64,000 bases of DNA from Streptomyces sp. NBC_01549. GTDB lineage: Bacteria; Actinomycetota; Actinomycetes; Streptomycetales; Streptomycetaceae. The stretch is taken from positions 3,622,501 through 3,686,500 of the forward strand of contig NZ_JAPEPW010000001.1 in the NCBI RefSeq assembly GCF_026339955.1. The letters are read 5' to 3'. Each line of letters starts with the position of its first letter. Positions within the stretch are counted from its first letter, which is position 1. Shown piece by piece: positions 42,166 through 50,911 of the stretch. Position numbers and translations under genes: made by a program. The notes under the pieces are model-generated. The model had not been told where the DNA came from. It did no database searches and saw nothing but the letters and a program-made list of their open reading frames with translations.

Positions 42166-42609
42166 CCTGGTCCTTCCGTGAGACCGTGCCATGTCCACGG
42201 TACGGCAGAGCACGCTGGTGACGCAGAGTATTTTCCTTGATGCTGTGGGTGATGCCGTGAGGGTCGATCGGCGTCCCGCCCCGCCCTGGCTCGGGCCCCG
42301 GCCTGAACCCGGGTCCACCCGTCCCTCCCGGGCACCCGGAGAAGCGACCGATGCGCCCACCCGGCTTCCCGGCGCGCGAGGTCAGCAACACACCCCCCTT
42401 CGGCCAGTCCCCTCAGCTCCACACCTCAGGGGATCCCGGAGCGACGCCCCTCCCGCTCCTCCTGTGGACAACCGAGGCGGGCGTGGTCGCTGAGGTGGGG
42501 TGGATTGGGGGAATTGGGCCAACGTGGGGCTGCTGCGGTGAGGTGGTCTGGCGGTGATCGGGCGGGGTGGGTGGCCCAAATCTGCCCAACGCTCAGTGGG
42601 GGGGCGGGG
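42166..42609. other. Non-coding interval
   Basis: 444 bp between the DUF6247-like start and the DUF397 stop. No supported gene, tRNA or strong hairpin is seen. AT-richer patches near 42226-42242 (AGTATTTTCCTTGATG) could belong to the promoter of the leftward gene pair. Confidence 0.5.
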
Positions 42610-42888
42610 TTAGGGCTTCAGATTTGCGATGAAGGTGGACCAGGACGTGGCTTGGACCAGTAGGACGGGGCTGTCGTGGAGCTTTGAGTCCCGGATGGGG
42701 ACGACTCCAGGGAGGCCGGTGGCGATCTCGACACAGTCCACGCCGCTGCCGTTGCTGTGCGAGCTCTTGCGCCAGACGGCGGCGCCGGGAAACGCTTCGG
42801 CGATCTCGACGCACTCGCCGCCGGTGCCGTTGCTGTAGCTGCTCTTGCGCCACTTCGCGGCGCTCAAGTCAATGCCGTAGCTTGCCAT
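42610..42888 (-). CDS. DUF397 protein with duplicated domain
   Basis: 92 aa with two DUF397 copies in tandem: AAKWRKSSYSNGTGGECVEI and AAVWRKSSHSNGSGVDCVEI, the second followed by the VPIRDSK and SWSTFIANL end. The first copy lacks its C-terminal half, so the gene arose by partial internal duplication. It overlaps the upstream XRE gene by 20 bases. Confidence 0.88.
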   Translation of the reverse strand: MASYGIDLSAAKWRKSSYSNGTGGECVEIAEAFPGAAVWRKSSHSNGSGVDCVEIATGLPGVVPIRDSKLHDSPVLLVQATSWSTFIANLKP

Positions 42889-43720
42889 TTCGATAGTCCT
42901 CTGCCGCTGTCTCGACCGTGGCCAGGGACGCCTCAGGCGATAGTGCGACGGCCCTGAGCAGATCGTACGACTCCCGGTACTGCTTCACGAGCGCCGGATA
43001 GTCGATGAGTTGGCCGCTGTGCAGACTCTCGGCGTACACCACCGGAGGAGCGTCGGCGAAGGTCATGATCCTGGTCATGCCCATCATGAACGGATGGGTG
43101 GCGGCGGTTTCCGGAATGATCTGCAAAATGGAGCGCGTGGTCGTGACCACCTCCGCGATGTGCTCCAACAGTTCCGCCATCTGCTGATCCGGGAGGGATG
43201 GGCGATGGATCAGCGACACGTCCAGGATCGCCCAGAACTTCGGGGGACCCTCCGAGTCGAAGAGTTCCGCCCGTGCCATCCGGGCGCTCACCTTCTCCTC
43301 GACATCTTGGTCCGAGGCCCGGGGCATGGCTGCCCGTACGATCGCGCGCGCATACGCCGCTGTTTGCAGCAGCCCAGGCACGATCATCGGGGCCCAGTCC
43401 TCGATCGTCTCCGCATGCCGCTCCATCTCCGCGACGTCCGCGAAGTACTCCGCGTGCCCCGACTGCCGTGCCCTGCGCGCATCTTCACAGCGGCGTTCGA
43501 AAAAGCCGTCCGTGCCGAGCGCCTCGTCGACGTGCCGGGCCAGATCCAGCGGCATACGGCGCTCACCCCGCTCGATCTGACTCAGGAACGGGATCCCACG
43601 GAAGCTCCCCTCCGCCAACTGTTCGAGCGTGAGGCCCGCCAGCTCCCTCTTGAAGCGCAGCTCGGCGCCGTAGAAGGACGGGACGTTCGCCGACGCGTCG
43701 GGATCCTTACGGGAGGGCAT
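42869..43720 (-). CDS. XRE-family regulator with DUF5753, second system
   Basis: 283 aa from ATG 43720. HTH at residues 15-60 (RELAGLTLEQLAEGSFRGIP then FLSQIERGERRMP); DUF5753 with MIVPGLLQTAAYARAIVRAA and LLEHIAEVVTTTRSILQIIP. It forms a pair with the double DUF397 gene. It diverges from the small gene/ATPase operon at 43848, a common arrangement of Streptomyces XRE, DUF397 and HATPase genes. Confidence 0.9.
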   Translation of the reverse strand: MPSRKDPDASANVPSFYGAELRFKRELAGLTLEQLAEGSFRGIPFLSQIERGERRMPLDLARHVDEALGTDGFFERRCEDARRARQSGHAEYFADVAEMERHAETIEDWAPMIVPGLLQTAAYARAIVRAAMPRASDQDVEEKVSARMARAELFDSEGPPKFWAILDVSLIHRPSLPDQQMAELLEHIAEVVTTTRSILQIIPETAATHPFMMGMTRIMTFADAPPVVYAESLHSGQLIDYPALVKQYRESYDLLRAVALSPEASLATVETAAEDYRNGKLRH

Positions 43721-43847
43721 AACTCACCACCGCCATTTGCCAATTGCCCTGCGCAACCCAAAGCCCTTTCACGGTACGCCCTTTCACGTCAGCGTGTGAC
43801 TGATCCGTCACGGAACGTGTGGACGCATGCACAGGAAGGCGTACCCC

Positions 43848-44072
43848 ATGCAAGACCCTCAACCCCCCACCGCCCAAGACATAAACCGCTGCGTGGACGA
43901 CCTCCGCGCCGCCCTCGCCGCCCATGGCATCGCGCTGCCCTCCCTGCACGCGGACCTGCCGAGTTTCGCGGGTACGTATCCGCCCCCGGCGGGGCTGGTC
44001 GCACTCGGCAACTGCAACACCGCCACCGCGCGCAAGCTCACCGTCGCGCTTCGGAAGGCGGCCGAACAGTGA
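43848..44072 (+). CDS. Small hypothetical protein upstream of an HATPase gene
   Basis: 74 aa from ATG 43848 (MQDPQPPTAQDINRCVDDLR), with AGGAAGG upstream; an ATG at 43827 is possible. A helical protein with LRAALAAHGIALPSLHADLP and a C-terminal LVALGNCNTATARKLTVALR. Coupled by GTGA to the ATPase gene. Seen in many Streptomyces beside such ATPases; function unknown. Confidence 0.75.
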   Translation: MQDPQPPTAQDINRCVDDLRAALAAHGIALPSLHADLPSFAGTYPPPAGLVALGNCNTATARKLTVALRKAAEQ

Positions 44073-44446
44073 ACGCGTCGCCGCAGCTTGAGCTCTACCT
44101 GCCGGCTCTCCCCAAGTCCGTCCCTGCCCTGCGTCGCACCGTGCGCCAGTACCTGGACGCGCCTTGTGCCGATGTCCAACTGTGCGTCACCGAGCTGGTC
44201 GGCAACGTCATCCGGCATCTGGGGGAGGGCACGCCCGTCCGGGTGCGGGTGGTACGTGCGGACGGCGGCCGGACGCGGGTCGAGGTCGCCGACCCCGACC
44301 CGCGCGCCCTGCCGGTCCTCCTGCGCGCCACGGGCGACGACGAGTCCGGGCGCGGCCTGGCGTTGCTCGACGCGGTGGCGCTGCGCTGGGGCGTGGAGCA
44401 GGGGGCGGCGGGCAAGACGGTGTGGTGTGAATTGGGGGAGGCGTAG
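44069..44446 (+). CDS. HATPase_c ATP-binding protein (RsbW/SpoIIAB-like)
   Basis: 125 aa from a GTG overlapping the previous stop. GHKL fold: N-box CVTELVGNVIRHLGEGTPVR, then VEVADPDPRALPVL, GRGLALLDAVALRWGV (G2 box) and KTVWCEL. Proteins of this type are kinase-like anti-sigma or regulatory factors in Streptomyces. It probably works with the XRE/DUF397 system opposite. Overlaps the next start by TAGTG. Confidence 0.88.
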   Translation: MNASPQLELYLPALPKSVPALRRTVRQYLDAPCADVQLCVTELVGNVIRHLGEGTPVRVRVVRADGGRTRVEVADPDPRALPVLLRATGDDESGRGLALLDAVALRWGVEQGAAGKTVWCELGEA

Positions 44447-44820
44447 TGCTGTCGTTCCGGTCTCTGCTGCTCCCGCTGTGGCACCTCGTCGCTCCCTTTT
44501 TCCTCGGGACGGGTAGCCGGAGGCGGTCCGGCGGACGGCTGTTCCTGCCGGTGGAGGAGCCAGCGCTCCGGGAGACCTCGCGGTGGCAGCCGGGCAAGGT
44601 GTTACCGCCCCCTCGCCCTCCTCTGCCACGCAGTCCCTACGCCCGCGAAGCCGCCGCGGACCATCGTGTCGACGTCACCGGCGTTCCGCTCACCCGTCCC
44701 TACTACCTCGCGGCGGAGAAGCACCGGCTCCAGGGCGAGCGTCGCCTGGCCCTCGTACTGGCGCTGGAGGGCGTGGACTGCGCTTCCTCGGTCATCCATG
44801 GATCTATGTGGGCCGTATGA
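44446..44820 (+). CDS. Hypothetical protein at the end of the ATPase operon
   Basis: 124 aa from a GTG overlapping the ATPase stop. A hydrophobic N-terminus (LSFRSLLLPLWHLVAPFFLG) could be a membrane anchor; then a Pro/Arg-rich segment and a C-terminal YYLAAEKHRLQGERRLALVL block. Unrecognised. The tight coupling to the ATPase supports a real gene. Confidence 0.6.
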   Translation: MLSFRSLLLPLWHLVAPFFLGTGSRRRSGGRLFLPVEEPALRETSRWQPGKVLPPPRPPLPRSPYAREAAADHRVDVTGVPLTRPYYLAAEKHRLQGERRLALVLALEGVDCASSVIHGSMWAV

Positions 44821-44918
44821 GGTGGCTGGAGCGCTCCAGTGCCCGTCGCCTGGGAGTTGTTCGAGAGGGTCGATCGGTTCCCGCCACGGATTGACCTGAA
44901 CCATGCACCGGACACACG

Positions 44919-44957
44919 TCGGCCGCGGCGGCTCCCCCTCCGCGCCGCCGCGGCCGA
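44919..44957. terminator. Strong bidirectional terminator before afsS
   Basis: Perfect 14-bp stem TCGGCCGCGGCGGC / GCCGCCGCGGCCGA with an 11-nt loop, between the rightward hypothetical gene (stop 44820) and the leftward afsS (stop 45003). Confidence 0.85.
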
Positions 44958-45002
44958 TCCCCGTGTGGTGTAAGTCGTGTGTCCCCCCCCCCGGGGTGGG
45001 GC

Positions 45003-45173
45003 TTAGACCGGCTCGCCCGTGGCGTGGACGTTGTCCGTGGTGGCGTCGCCGGTCTCGGCCGGGGCGATCGGGTTCTTGCCGGTGAGAGGCTCGGTGGTCG
45101 CGTGGACGTTGTCCGTGGTGGCCGTGGGCTCGTCGGTGGCGTGGACGTTGTCGGTGCTGTTGGTGTCGGTCAT
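45003..45173 (-). CDS. afsS: AfsS, small activator of antibiotic production
   Basis: 56 aa from ATG 45173 with GGGGAG upstream. The protein is almost entirely repeats: TDNVHAT occurs three times (about residues 7-13, 20-26 and 47-53), each followed by (D/T/G)EP. This is the hallmark of AfsS, a roughly 60-aa sigma-factor-like regulator whose transcription is switched on by AfsR. It lies just downstream of afsR on the same strand, as in S. coelicolor. The gene is short enough to be missed by automatic calling. Confidence 0.9.
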   Translation of the reverse strand: MTDTNSTDNVHATDEPTATTDNVHATTEPLTGKNPIAPAETGDATTDNVHATGEPV

Positions 45174-45224
45174 GACTGGCTCCCCTGCAGTTCTTCGATG
45201 CGGTAGGGCGGTATGGCGTAAAGC

Positions 45225-45262
45225 GCCCGCCCGGCAACTCCCCCGAGGGCCGCCGGGCGGGC
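45225..45262 (-). terminator. Hairpin between afsR and afsS
   Basis: Perfect 11-bp stem GCCCGCCCGGC / GCCGGGCGGGC with a 16-nt loop, 52 bases before the afsS start. It may terminate afsR transcripts or form part of the afsS leader and modulate its expression. Confidence 0.6.
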
Positions 45263-45351
45263 ACTTCTGGGCCGGTTCACCTTAGAGGTGCGGCCGACTG
45301 TCATCCCGTCTGCCCCCCGACGCGACGGATCGACTCGTTGAGAGTGCCGGG

Positions 45352-45375
45352 CGGCGATAAACGAATGATGAACGC
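45352..45375 (-). promoter_or_regulatory. Candidate AfsR/PhoP operator of the afsS promoter
   Basis: On the minus strand: CGTTCATCATT followed directly by CGTTTATCGCC, two 11-nt direct repeats of the G(T)TCAYC type bound by AfsR and PhoP at afsS promoters. It lies about 180 bases upstream of afsS and just past the afsR stop. A CACTCTCAA stretch 15 bases downstream could include the -10 box. Confidence 0.6.
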
Positions 45376-45389
45376 GCAGGCGCACGCTC

Positions 45390-48350
45390 TCAGGCGACGG
45401 CGAGAGGGTTCAGGAGAAGGCGTACGGCATCGGCTTCCGGGGAGCCCAGCGCCTCGAAGATGTCCAGGGATTCACGCCAGCAGACCTGGGCGCGGCCGTT
45501 CTGGCCGATGCCGCTCAGGGCGCGCCCCAGCACGGTGAGGACGTTTCCGCGACGCCACTCGCCGCCGATGCCGCGCAGCACGGTCAGCGCCATCTCGGCG
45601 TTCGGGGCCGCCTGCGCAGGCCGTCGGGCGGCGAGGTCGACCTCGGCGAGACGGAAGAGCGTCATGCCTTCCCACAGGCGCTGGCGGCTGTCTCTGAACA
45701 CCTCCAAGGCTTCCTGGAGGCGCTCGGTGGCCTGGAGGTGCTGCCCGCTCTGGGTGAGCGCGAGCCCGAGGGCGTAGCGGCCGTTGGCGCCCTTCAGGGC
45801 GTGTCCCATGTCGTCGTACATGTCCGTGCCCTGCTGGGCCAGGGCGACCGCGCTCGCGGTGCGCTCGGTGGCCAGGTGGATACGCGAGAGGTTGCACAGC
45901 GCGCTCGCCTCGCCGGGGCGGTCGTCGCAGGAGCGGAAGCCTTCGATGGCGCGGGTCAGTTGCTCCTCGCCGTCCTCGTGGCGATTCTGGTAGAGCGCGA
46001 CGACGCCGCCGATGTTGGAGGACCAGTAGCCGGTCACGGGGTCGGAGGCGGAGGAGGCCAGTTCCACCGCGCGGGCCGATTCCTGGGCGGCCAGGTCGAA
46101 GCGGCCGGCGATGTGGTGCACGTAGGCCAGCGTGGTCAGGGCCCGCGCCTCGGTGCGCGGATCACCGGCTTTCTGCGAGGCGACACGGGCGGACCCTGCG
46201 ATCGCCTCGTACTCCTTGGAGTTGGCACCGGACTCGGCGAGATCGACCGACGCCCACAGAAGGTCGACGGCGCGCCGCAGCATGTCCGTGCCGCTGGACT
46301 GACGCACGCAGGCCAGCAGCGAGATCGCCTCGGAGTACAGCCAGTCCTGGGCCGGGTGGCGGTCGCCGAACGTCAGACCGGTGTACTCGGTGGCCTCCAG
46401 ATGGTCCACCAGCCGGTCCCCGGGACGTTCGATCGCGTACACCCCCGCCGCCGTGGCCAGGTAGAAGTCCAGGAGGCGCGACATCGCCGCGTCCCGCTCG
46501 CTCGGGGGCTGTTCGTCGCGTTCGGCGCAGGCGCGGGCGTAGAGGCGTACGAGGTCGTGGTAGCGGTAGCGGCCGGGGGCGGCGGATTCCAGGAGGGAGG
46601 TGTCGACGAGGGATTCGAGGAGGTCCTCGGTGTCGTCGATCGGGAGGTCGAGGACGGCGGCCGCGGCGGCGAGGGAGATGTCGGGGCCGTCGGCCAGGCC
46701 CAGCAGGCGGAAGGCGCGGGCCTGGGCCGGCTCCAGCTGGCCGTAGCCGAGTTCGAAGGTGGCCTTGACCGCGAGGTCGCCAGCCTGGAGCTCGTCGAGG
46801 CGGCGGCGCTCGTCGCCGAGCTTCGCCGCCAGGACCGAGACGGTCCAGGTGCGGCGGGCGGCCAGCCGGGAGGCCGCGATGCGGATGGCGAGGGGGAGGA
46901 AGCCGCAGGCCGCGACGACGTCGAGGGCCGCCTCGCGCTCCGACGCCACCCGCTCCTCACCGACGATCTTCGTGAAGAGCTGGAGGGCCTCCTCCGGGGA
47001 CATCACGTCGAGGTCGACCAGGTGGGCGCCCGCCAGATCCACCATCCGCACCCGGGACGTGACGAGGGCGGCGCAGCCCTCCGTGCCGGGCAGCAGGGGG
47101 CGGACCTGGGCCGCGTCGCGGGCGTTGTCCAGGAGGACCAGGACGCGGCGGCCGTCCAGGACCGAGCGGTAGAGCGCCGAGCGCTCTTCCAGGGAGTCGG
47201 GGATGGAGGAGTCCGCCGTGCCCAGGGCGCGCAGGAACGCGCCGAGGACCGTCTCCGGCTCCGCCGCCCGCTGACCCGCACCTTGCAGGTCGACGTACAG
47301 CTGCCCGTCGGGGAACGCCGAGCGCGCCTGGTGGGCCACGTGCACGGCGAGGGTCGTCTTGCCGACGCCGCCGATGCCCGCGAGCGCCGAGACGGCCATG
47401 ACCTGGCCCTCGCCCTCGGCGGAGGAGGCGGAGGCCAGGACGTCGCTCAGCTCCTGGACGAAGGACGCGCGGCCCGTGAAGTCCGTTACCGTGGCGGGGA
47501 GTTGGGCGGGGCGGACCGGTGCCGCGGCGGGCTCGGCCGCCGGGGCCGAGGGTTCCGCGAGGCCCGGGTCGGCCTGGAGGATGCGCTGCTGGAGCTCCTT
47601 CAGGCCCGGGCGCGGGTCCACGCCGAGCTCGTCGGCGAGGAGGCGGCGCGTGTCGGCGTACACGGCGAGCGCCTCGGCCTGCCGCCCGCTGCGGTACAGG
47701 GCGAGCATCAGCAGTTCGCGCAGCCGCTCGCGCAGGGGGTGCGCCGCGGTCAGGGCGGTGAGTTCGGAGACCGCCTCCGCGTGGCAGCCCTGCTCCAGGT
47801 CCATGTCGAGGCGGGATTCGAGGAGTTGGAGGCGCCACTCCTCCAGGCGGGTGCGCTGTGTCTCCGCGTACGGCCCGGGCACGCTCGCCAGCGGCTCCCC
47901 GTCCCACAGGCCCAGCGCCCGGTTCAGCAGGTCGCGGGCGGAGCACAGGTCTCCGGAGTGCTTGGCCTTCTCGGCGTCGGCGGCGAGTTCCTGGGCCTCG
48001 GCGAGGTCGAGGGTGCTGTCGCCGCCGGCCAGCCGGATCGCGTAACCGCCGGACTCACTGATCAGGACGCCGGGGTTCAGGGCCTTGCGGAGCCGGGAGG
48101 CGTACGTCCGTACGGCGGCCAGGGCCTGGGGCGGCGACTCCTCGCCCCACAGGGCGTCGATCAGCTCGCCGGAGGTGGCGGTCCGGCCCTCCCGCAGCAG
48201 CAGCGCGGCCAGCAGGGCGCGTTGCTGCGGGGACCCCGTGGGCAAGGAATCCTCGCCGCGCCAGGCGCGCACCGGGCCGAGCACGCTGAAGCGCAACGCC
48301 GCCGATTCCCCGGCACGTCGCTGCTCCGGCACTCGCGGTACACCGTCCAT
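45390..48350 (-). CDS. afsR: AfsR, SARP-type global regulator with NB-ARC and TPR domains
   Basis: 986 aa, close to the 993 aa of S. coelicolor AfsR. Domains: OmpR-type winged helix (residues 18-108), bacterial activator domain (110-255), NB-ARC ATPase with P-loop GIGGVGKTT at 325-333 and Walker B VLVLLDN at about 406, and a C-terminal TPR array (about 640-986). AfsR is phosphorylated by AfsK and other kinases and activates afsS. The start VPRVPEQRRAGESAALRFSV fits AfsR orthologues as I remember them. Followed on the same strand by afsS. Confidence 0.9.
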   Translation of the reverse strand: MDGVPRVPEQRRAGESAALRFSVLGPVRAWRGEDSLPTGSPQQRALLAALLLREGRTATSGELIDALWGEESPPQALAAVRTYASRLRKALNPGVLISESGGYAIRLAGGDSTLDLAEAQELAADAEKAKHSGDLCSARDLLNRALGLWDGEPLASVPGPYAETQRTRLEEWRLQLLESRLDMDLEQGCHAEAVSELTALTAAHPLRERLRELLMLALYRSGRQAEALAVYADTRRLLADELGVDPRPGLKELQQRILQADPGLAEPSAPAAEPAAAPVRPAQLPATVTDFTGRASFVQELSDVLASASSAEGEGQVMAVSALAGIGGVGKTTLAVHVAHQARSAFPDGQLYVDLQGAGQRAAEPETVLGAFLRALGTADSSIPDSLEERSALYRSVLDGRRVLVLLDNARDAAQVRPLLPGTEGCAALVTSRVRMVDLAGAHLVDLDVMSPEEALQLFTKIVGEERVASEREAALDVVAACGFLPLAIRIAASRLAARRTWTVSVLAAKLGDERRRLDELQAGDLAVKATFELGYGQLEPAQARAFRLLGLADGPDISLAAAAAVLDLPIDDTEDLLESLVDTSLLESAAPGRYRYHDLVRLYARACAERDEQPPSERDAAMSRLLDFYLATAAGVYAIERPGDRLVDHLEATEYTGLTFGDRHPAQDWLYSEAISLLACVRQSSGTDMLRRAVDLLWASVDLAESGANSKEYEAIAGSARVASQKAGDPRTEARALTTLAYVHHIAGRFDLAAQESARAVELASSASDPVTGYWSSNIGGVVALYQNRHEDGEEQLTRAIEGFRSCDDRPGEASALCNLSRIHLATERTASAVALAQQGTDMYDDMGHALKGANGRYALGLALTQSGQHLQATERLQEALEVFRDSRQRLWEGMTLFRLAEVDLAARRPAQAAPNAEMALTVLRGIGGEWRRGNVLTVLGRALSGIGQNGRAQVCWRESLDIFEALGSPEADAVRLLLNPLAVA

Positions 48351-48561
48351 CGCCGTCCCCCTGCCGAACCGTCAGTACTACGAGGCCAGTTTGCCTTGTT
48401 CATGGCGGATGCGTCAGCCGTGCGAGACAGCGATCACAGGCGTGCACACGGTACAGGCACGGGAGATCACAGGGCTCTCACAACCTCTGCGTACATCTCC
48501 GCACGGAGTCGCCCGTCCCGGAGGCGTGCGGCGGCCCTGCGGAGCCGCACCGGACAGGTAG

Positions 48562-48576
48562 CTGACGGGTCGTCAG
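48562..48576. promoter_or_regulatory. Regulon palindrome, site 9 (amidohydrolase operon)
   Basis: CTGACGGGTCGTCAG followed by AT; 21 bases before the amidohydrolase ATG. The divergent afsR start is over 200 bases away. Confidence 0.8.
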
Positions 48577-48597
48577 ATCAGCGCTACCGTGAGCCGT

Positions 48598-49869
48598 ATG
48601 GAGACCACGAGGACCACTGAGGCCGCCCAGGCGTCCACGACCCCGTTCCCGAAGATCATCTCCGTGGACGACCACACCGTGGAGCCACCCGGCGTCTGGC
48701 GCGACCGCCTCCCCGCGAAGTACCAGGACACCGGACCCCGCATAGTCCGCGCGCCGCTGAAGGAGATGACCTTCCTCGGCGGCAGGTTCGCCCCGGTGAT
48801 GGGCAGGCCCGGCGACGACGGGCCGATCGGCGACTGGTGGGTCTACGAGGACCTGCACCGGCCCCTGACCCGCCTCGACACCGCCGTCGGCTACGACAGG
48901 GACGAGATACGGCTGGAGATCATCACGTACGAGCAGATGCGACCCGGCTCGTACGACGTCCCCCAGCGCCTCGCCGACATGGACGTCAACCACGTCCAGT
49001 CCGCCCTCTGCTTCCCCACCTTCCCGCGCTTCTGCGGCCAGACCTTCACCGAGGCCAAGGACCGTGAGCTGGGCCTGCTCGGGGTGAAGGCCTACAACGA
49101 CTGGATGGTGGAGGAGTGGTGCGGCCCGGCGGCCCACGGCCGGCTCATTCCGCTCACCCTCGTACCCCTCTGGGACCCGGAACTCGCGGCCGCGGAGGTA
49201 CGCCGCAACGCCGCCCGTGGCGTCCGCGCGGTCGCCTTCTCCGAGATCCCGCCCCACCTCGGACTCCCCTCCGTCCACACCGACGACTGGGACCCCTTCC
49301 TCGCCGCCTGCGACGAGACCGGCACGGTCGTCGCCATGCACATCGGCTCCAGCAGCAGGATGCCGTCGACCTCGGCCGACGCACCGCCCGCCGTCGGCTC
49401 CACCATCACCTTCGCCAACTGCTGCTTCTCGATGGTCGACTGGCTGATGAGCGGCAAGTTCGAACGCTTCCCGAACCTCAAGGTCATGTACGCGGAGGGC
49501 CAGATCGGCTGGATCCCCTACATCCTGGAGCGCGCCGACGTGGTCTGGGAGGAGAACCGCGGCTGGGGCGGCGTCGCCGACAAGGTCCACCGTCCGCCGT
49601 CCGAACTCTTCGCCGACCACGTCTACGGCTGCTTCTTCGACGACGCGTTCGGCCTGAGGAACCTCGACGCCATCGGGGTCCCGAACGTCCTGTACGAGAC
49701 CGACTACCCGCACTCCGACTCCACCTGGCCCAAGTCCCGCGAGGTCGGCGAGGCCCAGATGGGGCACCTGGACGCGGACGTGGTGGAGCGGATCGTCCGG
49801 GGCAACGCGATCGACCTGCTGGGGCTGACGGAGGACGGGTTGTGGGCCGGGCCGGGTGGTCCCCGTTGA
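48598..49869 (+). CDS. Amidohydrolase (metal-dependent TIM-barrel, COG2159 type)
   Basis: 423 aa from ATG 48598; GTG 48589 is an alternative. Motifs: IISVDDHTVEPPGVWRDRLP (altered HxH strand, DxH), VVAMHIGSSS, and the late LYETDYPHSDSTWP with the metal-binding Asp. Members hydrolyse or decarboxylate ring or chain carboxylates (amidohydrolase_2, ACMSD-like). In mycobacteria close relatives accompany LLM and Ltp proteins of lipid catabolism. First gene of a three-gene operon; its stop overlaps the next start. Confidence 0.85.
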   Translation: METTRTTEAAQASTTPFPKIISVDDHTVEPPGVWRDRLPAKYQDTGPRIVRAPLKEMTFLGGRFAPVMGRPGDDGPIGDWWVYEDLHRPLTRLDTAVGYDRDEIRLEIITYEQMRPGSYDVPQRLADMDVNHVQSALCFPTFPRFCGQTFTEAKDRELGLLGVKAYNDWMVEEWCGPAAHGRLIPLTLVPLWDPELAAAEVRRNAARGVRAVAFSEIPPHLGLPSVHTDDWDPFLAACDETGTVVAMHIGSSSRMPSTSADAPPAVGSTITFANCCFSMVDWLMSGKFERFPNLKVMYAEGQIGWIPYILERADVVWEENRGWGGVADKVHRPPSELFADHVYGCFFDDAFGLRNLDAIGVPNVLYETDYPHSDSTWPKSREVGEAQMGHLDADVVERIVRGNAIDLLGLTEDGLWAGPGGPR

Positions 49870-50858
49870 ACCAGTCCCCGCCGAATCAGTCGGCGCCGAA
49901 GCAGTCTCCGTCGAATCCGGCGCCGCCGGACCCCGCACCCCTGCTCTACGGGATGCAGCTCCCGATCCAGTCCCAGAGCACGCTCTACGCCGAAGCCTGG
50001 GAGGCGGACGCCGGTCCCGTCGAGCTCGTCGCGATCGCCCGCGCCGCCGACCGTGCCGGCTTCGCGTACGTGGCGAGCTGCGACCATGTCGCCGTCCCGC
50101 GCCGCCTCGCGGGCGCCATGAGCACGATCTGGTACGACCCCGTCGCGACCCTCGCCTACCTCGCGGGCGTGACCGAGCGCGTACGGCTGCTCAGTCATGT
50201 CGCGGTCGTCGGGCTGCGGCATCCGCTGGTCACGGCCAAGCAGTACGCGACCCTCGACCACCTCTCCGGCGGGCGGCTGATCCTCGGAGTCGGTGCCGGG
50301 CATGTGGAGGAGGAGTTCGACGCGGTGGGCGCCGACTTCGCGCGGCGGGGGGCGGTGCTCGACGAGTCGATCGACGCGCTGCGGGCCGCCCTCGGGGTGG
50401 ACGAGTTCCCCGTGCACCACGGGAAGCTGTACGACTTCGAGGGGCTCGGGCAGCGGCCCCGGCCCGCGCAGGAACGTGTGCCCGTGTGGGTGGGCGGCTC
50501 CTCGCCCGCCGCCGTGCGCCGGGCCGCGCTGCGGGGCGACGGCTGGCTGCCGCAGGGGGATCCGCGCGAGCGGCTGCCGGAGCAGATCGCGCGGCTGCGC
50601 CGGATCAGGGAGGAGGCGGGGATCTCCGCGCCTCTGGTCGTCGGGGCCATCACCGAGCCCCTGTACGTCGGTACGCCCGGCTGGCACGTCGGGCGGCGCA
50701 CCGTGAGCGGGGCCCCGGAGGCGGTCGCCGAGTCGCTGCGGGCGTACCGGGCGATGGGGGTGCACCAGATTCAGGTGCGGTTCCGGGCACGGGGGCTGAG
50801 TGAACTCGTGGACCAGATCACGGCGTTCGGCGCCGATGTCGCGCCCCACCTCGACTAG
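49866..50858 (+). CDS. LLM-class F420-dependent oxidoreductase, first copy
   Basis: 330 codons from a TTG overlapping the amidohydrolase stop (TTGA). The luciferase-like domain starts at about residue 27 (LLYGMQLPIQSQSTLYAEAW) and has the usual ATLDHLSGGRLILGVGAGHV and ERVPVWVGGSSPAAVRRAAL blocks. Before it is a low-complexity leader of NQS/PNQS-like repeats, probably an expansion. The gene end is tandemly duplicated (50838-50900). It uses F420 for hydride transfer on an unknown substrate. Confidence 0.85.
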   Translation: MNQSPPNQSAPKQSPSNPAPPDPAPLLYGMQLPIQSQSTLYAEAWEADAGPVELVAIARAADRAGFAYVASCDHVAVPRRLAGAMSTIWYDPVATLAYLAGVTERVRLLSHVAVVGLRHPLVTAKQYATLDHLSGGRLILGVGAGHVEEEFDAVGADFARRGAVLDESIDALRAALGVDEFPVHHGKLYDFEGLGQRPRPAQERVPVWVGGSSPAAVRRAALRGDGWLPQGDPRERLPEQIARLRRIREEAGISAPLVVGAITEPLYVGTPGWHVGRRTVSGAPEAVAESLRAYRAMGVHQIQVRFRARGLSELVDQITAFGADVAPHLD

Positions 50859-50900
50859 ATCGCACCCCACCTCAACCGGATCGCGCCTCACCTCAACTAG
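50838..50900. repeat. Three 21-bp tandem repeats over the LLM gene end
   Basis: GTCGCGCCCCACCTCGACTA(G) at 50838-50858, then two related 21-mers at 50859-50879 and 50880-50900 (ATCGCACCCCACCTCAACCG and ATCGCGCCTCACCTCAACTA plus G). The first contains the stop codon; the repeats fill the gap to the SDR gene. Confidence 0.88.
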
Positions 50901-50911
50901 GGAGTCAGGGT

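Noticed and set aside
45738-48620. 960-codon frame opposite afsR
   Set aside because: Mirror frame of a high-GC gene; composition is Gly/Arg/Val-rich without motifs, while afsR is fully recognisable.
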